A stretch of 64,000 bases of DNA from contig OY843752.1 of NCBI GenBank assembly GCA_963693105.1, positions 930,001 to 994,000 on the forward strand, written 5' to 3'. The stretch comes from Oxydemutator sp963693105 (lineage in GTDB: Bacteria; Pseudomonadota; Gammaproteobacteria; Poriferisulfidales; Oxydemutatoraceae). Made by a program: the position numbers and the translations under genes. Of this stretch, positions 36,637 through 43,903 are shown piece after piece (positions within the stretch are counted from its first letter, which is position 1; every line of letters starts with the position of its first letter). Below the pieces are notes generated by a model. The model saw only the letters and a list, made by a program, of their open reading frames with translations. It ran no database searches and was not told the DNA's origin.

Positions 36637-37974
36637 TCAGAAGAACATGATGGCGCCGATGGCGAGCACTTCTTCTTCCGCCTCGTTGCCATTGTGCGCC
36701 TCGGCCTCGGTCTCGGTGTATTCAACCACCAGATTCAGCGCTTCGCCAATCGGATGATAGAGGCCGACAACCCATGACTCGTTGCTTTCGACCAGAGTAC
36801 GATCCGCAGAAGCCAGTTCCCTGTCCGCAGCGGTTTCGTCTAGATTGCTCTCGCCGACACTGAAGCCAAGCAGTGTGCCGGTCGGCATCCGGTAGCGAGC
36901 CTGTGCATACCAGCCGTCTGAATCACGTTCTTCCCCGGTCCTGTCAAAGCCGTCCCACAGGAAGCCGGTCGTGCCGATGCCTTCGCCATCGTAGTAATAA
37001 CCGACGAGGTCAAAGTTGTTAACCGCAACCTTGAAGCCGACATCATAGCCGTCGGCTGTCGGACTGTCCTCGGTAACAAGGGCGTTTGTTGCATGGCCAG
37101 ATTCAAAGTCCACATCCTGTCGGATGTAACCTGCCCACAGCAAACCGGATGTGCCGGCGCCGTTGTCAAATGCATAGTTAATCTTGGCCTCAAAGCCGAA
37201 GTTGTCGCCGTCTTGTGCGCCCGTGGCGCTATGAGGAAGGTCATCGGTGGTGATCGAGGTAGCGGCACCACTGGAAATGCCTGCAATACCGCCTGCTCCC
37301 CAGGTGTCCACCAGCGCGGCCGTGAACGTAAAGCCGTTGAAATTCGGCGATGTGTATTGCAACTGCGATTTCCAGTCGGCATACAGGTAACCAACACCAA
37401 TGCGTCCGAGCGTTGTGTTGCCGCCTTTCGCAGCCAGGTCGGACACCGTGCCGACACCGAGCAGTGTCATATCATTCAGAATTGCATCGCTGCCAAATAC
37501 GCCGAGGTCGCGACCGATTTTGAACGTGCCCATGCTTTCGTTGCCGAACGTCAGGAAGACCTGACGGAAGTTTGCTGCGTTCAGCCCCAATGCACCGTCG
37601 TTGCCGCCAGGAGCAGCATCTAGCCCACGACCATCGTCAACGCCGGGCTGAAAACTCAAATGCACGCCGGTCCGGATGCCTTCGTCGGTCACCGTTGCAG
37701 CGCTGAAGTTGAACCAGGACGGCAACAGGCCGGTCTGGATGTTGTTATGGTCGCTGTCGTTGCCATCCGAGCCGCAGGCCAAACCGGCCGAGACGGCCCG
37801 ATCTTGCTTGGCGTCACAATCAATCTGTGTGACGAACGAGTTGACATTTCCGCTGAAGTCCACTTCCCATGCACCCATGCGCATCATGGACAGGCCCTCA
37901 AAGGCGGCGAACGCGGGAGCGGTTGTCAGCATACTGCCGAGCAGAACCGCCACTGCAATTTTTGCGTGTTTCAT
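36637..37974 (-). CDS. Gram-negative porin, copy 2
   Basis: 445 residues. The signal peptide and the first part of the mature protein are identical to copy 1 up to GNVN; the central strands (GRDLGVFGSDAILNDMT, NTTLGRIGVGYLYADW) and the last strands (GEALNLVVEYTETEAEAHN) are also nearly identical. Differences cluster in surface loops, e.g. VTQIDCDAKQDRAVS and the region following GPGVDDGRGLD-like segments. A recent tandem duplication with loop divergence is indicated. RBS AGGAGA and own promoter. Confidence 0.9.
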   Translation of the reverse strand: MKHAKIAVAVLLGSMLTTAPAFAAFEGLSMMRMGAWEVDFSGNVNSFVTQIDCDAKQDRAVSAGLACGSDGNDSDHNNIQTGLLPSWFNFSAATVTDEGIRTGVHLSFQPGVDDGRGLDAAPGGNDGALGLNAANFRQVFLTFGNESMGTFKIGRDLGVFGSDAILNDMTLLGVGTVSDLAAKGGNTTLGRIGVGYLYADWKSQLQYTSPNFNGFTFTAALVDTWGAGGIAGISSGAATSITTDDLPHSATGAQDGDNFGFEAKINYAFDNGAGTSGLLWAGYIRQDVDFESGHATNALVTEDSPTADGYDVGFKVAVNNFDLVGYYYDGEGIGTTGFLWDGFDRTGEERDSDGWYAQARYRMPTGTLLGFSVGESNLDETAADRELASADRTLVESNESWVVGLYHPIGEALNLVVEYTETEAEAHNGNEAEEEVLAIGAIMFF

Positions 37975-38044
37975 TATGAGTCTTCTCCTGATTAATTTGG
38001 TATTTGGTAAATCGAGATTGGTGAAACCAATCAGAATGGACGCA

Positions 38045-38072
38045 ATTATATAGACAAGACGTTGTATTGCAA
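38045..38072 (-). promoter_or_regulatory. Sigma-70 promoter for porin copy 2
   Basis: Minus strand TTGCAA (38067-38072), 16-bp spacer, TATAAT (38045-38050). It is conserved with the promoter of copy 1, including bases in the spacer (TAC.AC.T.TGTCT). Confidence 0.85.
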
Positions 38073-38133
38073 TAACAAATTAGAGACCACATCCGCCTGT
38101 TGTAAGGTATTGATTCAGCATATAAAAAATTAC

Positions 38134-38907
38134 TCAGCTGAGTATCTCCGGGAACTTCCCGATGATTTCGGTGTGCAGACGCTCAACTTCAGCGGGCGTG
38201 CGCCCCTGTTTCCCGGCGCCGGATGCAAGCGGTAAATCGGCCGCCAACGTTGCCGGACGTCCCGACAAAATCAGCAAGCGGTCGCCGAGAAATAATGCCT
38301 CGCGCAAGTTGTGCGTGACGAACAACACCGTGCACGGCGTGGACTCGAGTTGCGACAGCAGCAGTTTGCGCAGACGCACGGCGGTGCGCTCATCAATCGA
38401 CGAGAACGGCTCGTCCATCAGCAACAGCGGCGCATCCACGACAAAGCCTCGCGCCAGCGCCACGCGCCGCGACATGCCTGTTGACAGTGTCTGCGGATAA
38501 CTGTCCGCGGCACTCGCCAAATCCATTTTTTCCAGCAGCCACGTAATCCGCTCGCCGGACTGTGCGGGCTCCGGCAGCGCCAGGCGGATGTTTTCGCGCA
38601 CCGTGCGCCACGGCAGCAGACACGGATCCTGAAAGACGTAGGACAGCGGCAGTCCGTCGCCGCGGTGTTCGGGCAGGGTGACGGCGCCGTCAAAGTCGCG
38701 GTCGAGGCCGGCGATGAGGTTCAGCAGCGTGGTCTTGCCGCAGCCCGAAGGCCCGGTCAGCACGACCCGCTCGCGGCTGCCGATGTCAAACCGGATGTCG
38801 CGCAGCACCGGCACCGCCTCGCCGTCGTGGCGGGTGAAGGTCTTGGCGGTGATGTCAATGTGCAGGGTCGCCCCGGCGGTCCGCGCCATTTCGTCCGGCG
38901 GCGCCAT
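38134..38907 (-). CDS. ABC transporter ATP-binding protein, NitT/TauT type
   Basis: 257 residues. Walker A GPSGCGKTTLLNLIAG, Q-loop YVFQDPCLLPWRTVREN, Walker B LLLMDEPF and the H-loop VTHNLREALFLGDR. The signature region is degenerate: TLSTGMSRRVALARG has TGM where LSGGQ is expected, which is uncommon though seen in some relatives. The PWRTVREN and EALFLGDR features are typical of the TauB/SsuB/NrtD family. It overlaps the permease gene by one base. Confidence 0.87.
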   Translation of the reverse strand: MAPPDEMARTAGATLHIDITAKTFTRHDGEAVPVLRDIRFDIGSRERVVLTGPSGCGKTTLLNLIAGLDRDFDGAVTLPEHRGDGLPLSYVFQDPCLLPWRTVRENIRLALPEPAQSGERITWLLEKMDLASAADSYPQTLSTGMSRRVALARGFVVDAPLLLMDEPFSSIDERTAVRLRKLLLSQLESTPCTVLFVTHNLREALFLGDRLLILSGRPATLAADLPLASGAGKQGRTPAEVERLHTEIIGKFPEILS

Positions 38908-39662
38908 TACTTCCGCCACCGGTTGACCCACGTCTCGAACGGCTGAATCAGCGTCAGTTCGACAATCTGCATGATGATGATGAAGGTCAGCCCCCACGCC
39001 ATGATCGAGGCGATGTCGAATAACTGGAAGTGCAGATGCAACTGGAAGCCGACGCCGTTGCTGCGCCCGAGCAGTTCCACCACCAGCACGATCTTCCAGA
39101 TCAGCGCCACCCCCGAGCGCGTCGCGGCGGCGATGTAGGGCGCCAGTTCGGGCACGATGACGTGGCGCAGTTTCTTCCACCAGCCGAAGTGAAACACCGA
39201 CGCCATCTGCTGCAGGCCGCGGTCCATCGTGCGCGCGCCCTCGCGGATGGTGACGACGACATTGGGGATCTTGTTGATGGCGACCGCGGTAATCGCCGCG
39301 ATTTCGGTCAGCCCCATCCAGATGTAGGCGAGGATGATGATGACCAGCGCCGGCAGGTTCAGGAAGAACAGCAGCCACGGGTCGAAAATCTCGTTGATCT
39401 TGCGGAAGCCGCCCATCAGGAAGCCGATGGTGATGCCGGCGATCATCGAGATCGTGAAACTGGCGACGACGCGCCACAACGTGACGCCGGTGTGAAAGAA
39501 CAAGTCGCCGTTCACGGCCTCGTCCATGATGATGCCGACGACGCGGGCCGGCGGCGGCAGCGAATCGGGGCCTGCCAGCAGCGAGCCGAGCCACCACAAC
39601 GCAATCAGCGAAGCAATCGAGACAATGGCCGTGACCGGGGCCCTCTTTTTTTTCACCGCCAT
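38907..39662 (-). CDS. ABC transporter permease, NitT/TauT type
   Basis: 251 residues with six hydrophobic segments. WWLGSLLAGPDSLPPPARVVG at the start and the coupling region VIVPELAPYIAAATRSGVAL match TauC/SsuC permeases. It follows the binding-protein gene by four bases. Confidence 0.87.
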   Translation of the reverse strand: MAVKKKRAPVTAIVSIASLIALWWLGSLLAGPDSLPPPARVVGIIMDEAVNGDLFFHTGVTLWRVVASFTISMIAGITIGFLMGGFRKINEIFDPWLLFFLNLPALVIIILAYIWMGLTEIAAITAVAINKIPNVVVTIREGARTMDRGLQQMASVFHFGWWKKLRHVIVPELAPYIAAATRSGVALIWKIVLVVELLGRSNGVGFQLHLHFQLFDIASIMAWGLTFIIIMQIVELTLIQPFETWVNRWRK

Positions 39663-39666
39663 GGTT

Positions 39667-40638
39667 TCAGAAACTCACCCCGTCCCAGAAAGTTCCTTGC
39701 GCCAGATGTGTGCCGCCGCCGGTCAGTTTGTCGCCGCCGAATCTTGCCAGCAGTTCCATCAGGCGCGCCGCGTTCGCCCGTTCCCGCGGCCCCCAGCGTG
39801 CGGGAATGCCCTCGCGGTAGCGGTCGCGCAGCGCGATGAAAGCGGCCTCGTCGTCCACGCGCATCAGCGGCCTCAGGTTTTGCCACTCGGCGTCTTCTTC
39901 AAGCAGCTTGTCGCGCGCCTTGCGCGCGGCGGCGTTGAAGCGGGCGACGATGCCGTCGTGTTTGCGCGCCCACGGCTCGTTGAAAACGTAGCCGACCATC
40001 GGCGCCGCGCCGACGCCGAGACCGGCGATGACGTCGCGAATTTCCAGCAGCCGCCGGTAGCCCGCGGCTTCAAGCCGCGCGCAGTAGTGCCAGAAATTCA
40101 GCACCGCGTCGAGTTTGCCGCGTTCGATTTGTCCGTTCAGCAGCGGCGGCGCCGCGTACTGCACGTCGAACGCCTCCAGCGGGTCGAAGCCGTGTTGTTT
40201 TTGCGCCCATGCGCGCAGCAGCAGCCAACTTTTGTCGTAGGCGCCGCCGGCGATGCCGACGCGCAGTCCGCGCAGTCCGCGCAGGTCTTCGGCGTCGTTC
40301 GCGGGGGGCGCCATCACCGCGCCGAGCGAGAACGAGTAGGGGATGAAACTGAAACGCTTGCCGTTGACGCGTTCGCGCGACACCCACACCCAGTCGGTGA
40401 CGATCATATCCACTTCCCCGCTCTGAAACACGATGTGCGCGGCCTGCTTGTTGGCAAACTCCCGCACCTCGACGGCGAGTCCCTGCTCATGGTCGAGCGC
40501 GTGGCGCCGGATGGTGTCGAGTTCCCAGTTGACGGTGCCGAATTTCAAGGTGCCGATGCGAACGACATCGCCCGCGCCGAGCGGCGCGGCGGGCAGCATC
40601 AGCATCAGCAAAAGCGGCAGGAGAGTTTTGTTTGACAT
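39667..40638 (-). CDS. ABC transporter periplasmic binding protein, NitT/TauT (NMT1-like)
   Basis: 323 residues with a signal peptide (LLPLLLMLMLPAAPLGAG). The mature protein begins VVRIGTLKFGTVNWELD and has GEVDMIVTDWVWVS, typical of SsuA/TauA-type proteins. The location beside SoxYZ-like, cytochrome and PQQ dehydrogenase genes suggests a quinoprotein-associated uptake system, but the ligand is unknown. ATG 40638 is used; TTG six bases upstream is in frame. Divergent from the next gene. Confidence 0.85.
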   Translation of the reverse strand: MSNKTLLPLLLMLMLPAAPLGAGDVVRIGTLKFGTVNWELDTIRRHALDHEQGLAVEVREFANKQAAHIVFQSGEVDMIVTDWVWVSRERVNGKRFSFIPYSFSLGAVMAPPANDAEDLRGLRGLRVGIAGGAYDKSWLLLRAWAQKQHGFDPLEAFDVQYAAPPLLNGQIERGKLDAVLNFWHYCARLEAAGYRRLLEIRDVIAGLGVGAAPMVGYVFNEPWARKHDGIVARFNAAARKARDKLLEEDAEWQNLRPLMRVDDEAAFIALRDRYREGIPARWGPRERANAARLMELLARFGGDKLTGGGTHLAQGTFWDGVSF

Positions 40639-40709
40639 GGACAATCCGGGGTCATCGGGCGGCCCGTTTGCCCGGCGCCCGTTTGCGTTGTTATTATAGC
40701 CTTGAATTG

Positions 40710-41360
40710 ATGAGAACGATGGACACAGGAAGACGCGCCCGCCGTGGTTTGGGCGGCGTCATTTTGTCGGCGGCGCTCGCCGCCGCCGGCGCCCACGCGC
40801 AGCCTCCCCGCGCCGCGCCCGAAGGCTGGCCGTGCGTGCAGAGTTACGTGCCGCATGTCTCGGCCGGCAGGTTCTGGTCCGGCGAATTGCCCGGCGACGA
40901 GCGCTGGAAGGACCACAGGCGCATCACGCTGCTGGCGGAAGAGCTGATCAGCCGCGCGATTTCTCTGGAGGAGAGTCTCGACAAAACCAGAAAGTTTTTT
41001 GCCGTGCCCGAAAACGCGACGCGCGAGACGGCCGAATGGCTGGTCGGCGCGCTGACCGAAGCGGTGAACCGGGAACGCGGCAAGGTGCTGGACGGAATCG
41101 GCCGCTTCGGCAAACGCCAGCAGGCGGCGGTCAAGCGCATTGAAGACCAGGCGAAGAAACTGGAAGGGATGGAGAACGCCGGCGATGCGGATCCGGCGGC
41201 ACTCGAAGACCTGCAGACGCGGCAGAAATGGGACATCCGCATTTTCGAGGAGCGCGAGAGAATGGTGAGCCACCTGTGCGAGCAGCCGGTTGTGCTGGAA
41301 CAGAGATTCTTCGAAGTCGGGCGCACCGTGGTGTCGCTGCTGAAAACGTCCGGCGGGTAG
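40710..41360 (+). CDS. Secreted helical protein of unknown function
   Basis: 216 residues from ATG 40710 (or 40719), with a signal peptide ending AGAHA. The mature protein has CVQSYVPHVSAGRFW and later long amphipathic helices rich in Arg, Glu and Lys (KRQQAAVKRIEDQAKKLEGM), with a single conserved-looking Cys pair (Cys near 42 and at SHLCEQ). I do not recognise a family. It is divergent from the ABC operon and convergent with the peptidase-like gene; its neighbours are quinoprotein accessory genes. Confidence 0.65.
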   Translation: MRTMDTGRRARRGLGGVILSAALAAAGAHAQPPRAAPEGWPCVQSYVPHVSAGRFWSGELPGDERWKDHRRITLLAEELISRAISLEESLDKTRKFFAVPENATRETAEWLVGALTEAVNRERGKVLDGIGRFGKRQQAAVKRIEDQAKKLEGMENAGDADPAALEDLQTRQKWDIRIFEERERMVSHLCEQPVVLEQRFFEVGRTVVSLLKTSGG

Positions 41361-41377
41361 CCGCCGCCCGGCGCCGC

Positions 41378-41857
41378 TCAATGGGTTGACGGCGCTTCGG
41401 CGTCTGTTTTTCCGTACGGGCAGCGGATGTTCTCGAAGTGGATCAGCACGGCGTTGAAGGACGGCGTGGTGACGCGCACGTGCTGGCGGCGCAGCCATTC
41501 GTACTGGATGTCGTAGGCCTGCAATTCGCGTGCTTTCCAGGTCAGGCAACTGTTGATCATCGTCGGCGTTTTCATTTTGTCCTGCGTGTAATGTACGAGT
41601 TCGTGCAGCAGCACGCTGCGCGCGTGCGGGTCGTTGATAAAGTCCTGGCCTTGCGCCAGATAGACGCGCTTGTCGGTGTTGGAAAACCAGCCGTACACAT
41701 TGCAAGGGGTGCCGCCGCAGGCCTTGTGTGCCAGCTCGGACTGTGGGATGACGTGGATTTGCGGCGCCGGCAAATCAATGCCGACGGTGCCGGTCATCGA
41801 CTGGATGAACAGCATCAGCGCCGCGACAATCCTGCCTTGCGCCGCCAGCAGTTCCAT
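41378..41857 (-). CDS. Small HExxH metallopeptidase-like protein
   Basis: 159 residues. LLHELVHYTQ contains the zincin motif HExxH; ELQAYDIQYEWL could supply the third ligand (Glu/Asp). N-terminal hydrophobic segment may be a signal or anchor. Two Cys (KACGGTPCNVYG) lie near each other. Its gene lies 26 bp after the SoxYZ-like gene on the same strand. Proteolysis of a quinoprotein or carrier component is conceivable; the family is not named here. Confidence 0.65.
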   Translation of the reverse strand: MELLAAQGRIVAALMLFIQSMTGTVGIDLPAPQIHVIPQSELAHKACGGTPCNVYGWFSNTDKRVYLAQGQDFINDPHARSVLLHELVHYTQDKMKTPTMINSCLTWKARELQAYDIQYEWLRRQHVRVTTPSFNAVLIHFENIRCPYGKTDAEAPSTH

Positions 41858-41883
41858 GCCGTCGCCCGGTTTTCAGGCCGGTG

Positions 41884-42699
41884 TCAGGCGGATGAAACCG
41901 GCCAGGTTGCGGTGTAGGTTTTCTGGCGCGAATCCACCGCTTTCGCCTGCAGAATGTCGTCCGCGCTCTTTGGCTTGTAGGAAAAGTCGAAGCTGGGGTT
42001 CTGGCTGAAAGTGATGTCGCCCTTGACCGCGAACACCGGCTCGCCATCGGCGTTGGTTATTTCGATGGTTTCGACGTAGTGGGGCGGAATGTAGAGCATC
42101 GAGATCTGGTCCATTTGCATCCCGGAGTTGTTGGGGTGCAGAACCGACAACTGGAAGTTGTGCACGCCGTCGGCGCCGGTCCCTTTCCGCGCCAGGTCCA
42201 TTTTGCCCATCGTCAGTTTCGCCATCGGGTCGTTGTCCATCGGTGGCGCCGAGCAGCCGCCGGACGCCTTGACGAACGCCTTGTTCATATAGAGTTCGCC
42301 GCGGTTGGTCTCCGAAATCACGCGCACGTGGCTGTATTCATTGACGCGGATGCGGGTGCCGATTTCCGCTGTGCCGTTTCTCGGCGACAACGAAAACTCG
42401 CCCGCCACCGGCGACGGGTTCTTGTCCACCACGAGATAGTGTTTGCGGATAAAGCGGTCGGCTTTTTGCGGGGCGGCCGGAACCATCCGCACCGAGACAT
42501 CGCCGCCGTTCGCCGGGCGAACCGGCGCTTCCAGTTTGATGAATTCGCTGCCGTCCAGTACCGGCTTGTCCTGGAAAAGAAACTCCCGGATTTCGCGCCA
42601 CGCCTGATCGTCTTCGGCGAAAGCGCGCCCGAACTGGAGCGCGGTGGCCGCGGCAATCCCCGAAGTCAGAAATCCGCGGCGTGTAATAGTGATTGACAT
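41884..42699 (-). CDS. Quinoprotein dehydrogenase-associated SoxYZ-like carrier
   Basis: 271 residues. Tat-type signal TRRGFLTSGIAAATALQF, then a SoxY-like domain with FVKASGGCSAPP (the carrier Cys) and a SoxZ-like domain SPQ-type ending. TIGR04557 proteins of this kind occur beside PQQ alcohol dehydrogenases. The Cys may carry sulfur or metal; function is unproven. RBS not obvious; ATG 42699 starts the Tat signal. Confidence 0.83.
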   Translation of the reverse strand: MSITITRRGFLTSGIAAATALQFGRAFAEDDQAWREIREFLFQDKPVLDGSEFIKLEAPVRPANGGDVSVRMVPAAPQKADRFIRKHYLVVDKNPSPVAGEFSLSPRNGTAEIGTRIRVNEYSHVRVISETNRGELYMNKAFVKASGGCSAPPMDNDPMAKLTMGKMDLARKGTGADGVHNFQLSVLHPNNSGMQMDQISMLYIPPHYVETIEITNADGEPVFAVKGDITFSQNPSFDFSYKPKSADDILQAKAVDSRQKTYTATWPVSSA

Positions 42700-42819
42700 T
42701 GGTTTGCCTCCAAAATGGAAAACGCTTTGATGCATTGTAGCATAGCACAGGATCTTGTCCGCCATCGTCCGGTTTGTGCGATACTTGCGTTATTTCAACT
42801 ACTTTGCGAGGAAAATACA

Positions 42820-43224
42820 ATGCGAAACAACTTCCACAAAATCATCGCGGTTTCCATCTTTGCGCTGGTCGTGCCGGTCGGCTGCATGGAAGGCGGCGAT
42901 TCGGTTCCGAATCTGGTCGGCGAATGGCACGGCGTCAACCACACGGTCTCCGAACTGAAAGGTTATCAGGAGTGGGACAAGACGGTGCACATCACCGAGC
43001 AGAAAGACCGGCGTTTTCGCGGTTACTTCGAGTACGCCGAGGGGCGCAGGGATTTCTTCGGCGTTGTTTTTCCGGACAACGCCTCGTTCGTGTGGGTGTC
43101 CAACGCCAGCAAGGGCTACAACTTCGGCAAAATCCCCGGACGCGACAAAATCAGTGCGTGCTACGCCGAGGCGGGCCAGCAGGCGACCGCCGGCTGCGTC
43201 GAGCTGACGCGCAAGACCGGCTGA
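42820..43224 (+). CDS. Small putative lipoprotein of unknown function
   Basis: 134 residues, signal ending VPVGC (Cys22). The mature protein has NLVGEWHGVNHTVSE and a beta-rich body (FRGYFEYAEGRRDFFG), resembling small avidin/lipocalin-like domains, and a C-terminal Cys pair (CYAEAG and GCVELT). I do not know the family. AGGAAAA precedes the ATG. Confidence 0.62.
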   Translation: MRNNFHKIIAVSIFALVVPVGCMEGGDSVPNLVGEWHGVNHTVSELKGYQEWDKTVHITEQKDRRFRGYFEYAEGRRDFFGVVFPDNASFVWVSNASKGYNFGKIPGRDKISACYAEAGQQATAGCVELTRKTG

Positions 43225-43241
43225 TTCGCGCACGCGCCCGG

Positions 43242-43823
43242 CTACGGCGACAGGGCGGTGATGTAGGCTGAAACCGCCTTGATATCGTCGTCGCTGAACG
43301 TTTTAATCAGCGAGTTCTTGGCGGGAGAGTTTGTGCGGACTTTGTTCTTGAAGTCGAAAAGGGTCTTTTCGATGTAGGCGGGGTGCTGTCCGGCCACCCG
43401 CGGCACCCCGCTTGCGCCCTCGAATTGGCCGAGGTGGCACTGGATGCATTGTCCTCCGGTGACCACCTTCTGGCCGGTGGCGGTTTGCCGCGCGTCGGCG
43501 ACGGAAGAGCCTTTCGGCCATTTCTGCTCTGAGAAGTACCTGGCAATCAGCAGCATGTCTTCTTTTTCCAGCAGTTGCGCCATCGGCTGCATGATTGCAT
43601 TTTTTCGGAAACCGCTCTTGAAGTCCTTGAGCTGGGTGTAGGTGTAGTGCAGATGCTGGCCGGCGAGAATCGGGTTCAGCGGAATTTTAGAGGCGCCTTT
43701 GTCGCCGTGGCACGGGACACAGGTCGCGAGTTTGTCGCGCACGGACGCATACTCGTCCGCCGCAACCGTCGTCGCCGCGAACAGCAGCGCACAAAGGGCG
43801 CAAAGGGCGAAACAACGTCGCAT
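43242..43823 (-). CDS. Diheme c4-type cytochrome
   Basis: 193 residues with a signal peptide (ending VAADE). Two heme motifs, CVPCH and CIQCH, in tandem class-I cytochrome domains, with Met ligands in NAIMQPMA and a second domain that ends SAYITALSP. c4 cytochromes shuttle electrons between periplasmic dehydrogenases and terminal oxidase. It lies downstream of the PQQ alcohol dehydrogenase, across a terminator. Confidence 0.88.
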   Translation of the reverse strand: MRRCFALCALCALLFAATTVAADEYASVRDKLATCVPCHGDKGASKIPLNPILAGQHLHYTYTQLKDFKSGFRKNAIMQPMAQLLEKEDMLLIARYFSEQKWPKGSSVADARQTATGQKVVTGGQCIQCHLGQFEGASGVPRVAGQHPAYIEKTLFDFKNKVRTNSPAKNSLIKTFSDDDIKAVSAYITALSP

Positions 43824-43840
43824 GTTTTTCGGCGTTTGTG

Positions 43841-43879
43841 GAAAAAGAAAACTGCCGCACCCGGAAGGGGTGCGGCAGT
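43841..43879 (-). terminator. Terminator of the PQQ alcohol dehydrogenase gene
   Basis: On the minus strand the stem CTGCCGCACC / GGTGCGGCAG is followed by TTTTCTTTTTCC. It separates the dehydrogenase from the cytochrome c4 gene. Confidence 0.8.
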
Positions 43880-43903
43880 CCGGTGCCGGATGTCCGGCCG
43901 AGG

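Noticed and set aside
38131..38144. Perfect 14-bp palindrome TACTCAGCTGAGTA at the ABC ATPase stop codon
   Set aside because: No T-tract, no second copy seen and no obvious regulated promoter; probably chance.
38134..39597. A 487-residue ATPase fused with permease sequence
   Set aside because: The upstream half is an out-of-frame reading of the permease gene; ATG 38907 with the permease stop overlap is the normal arrangement.
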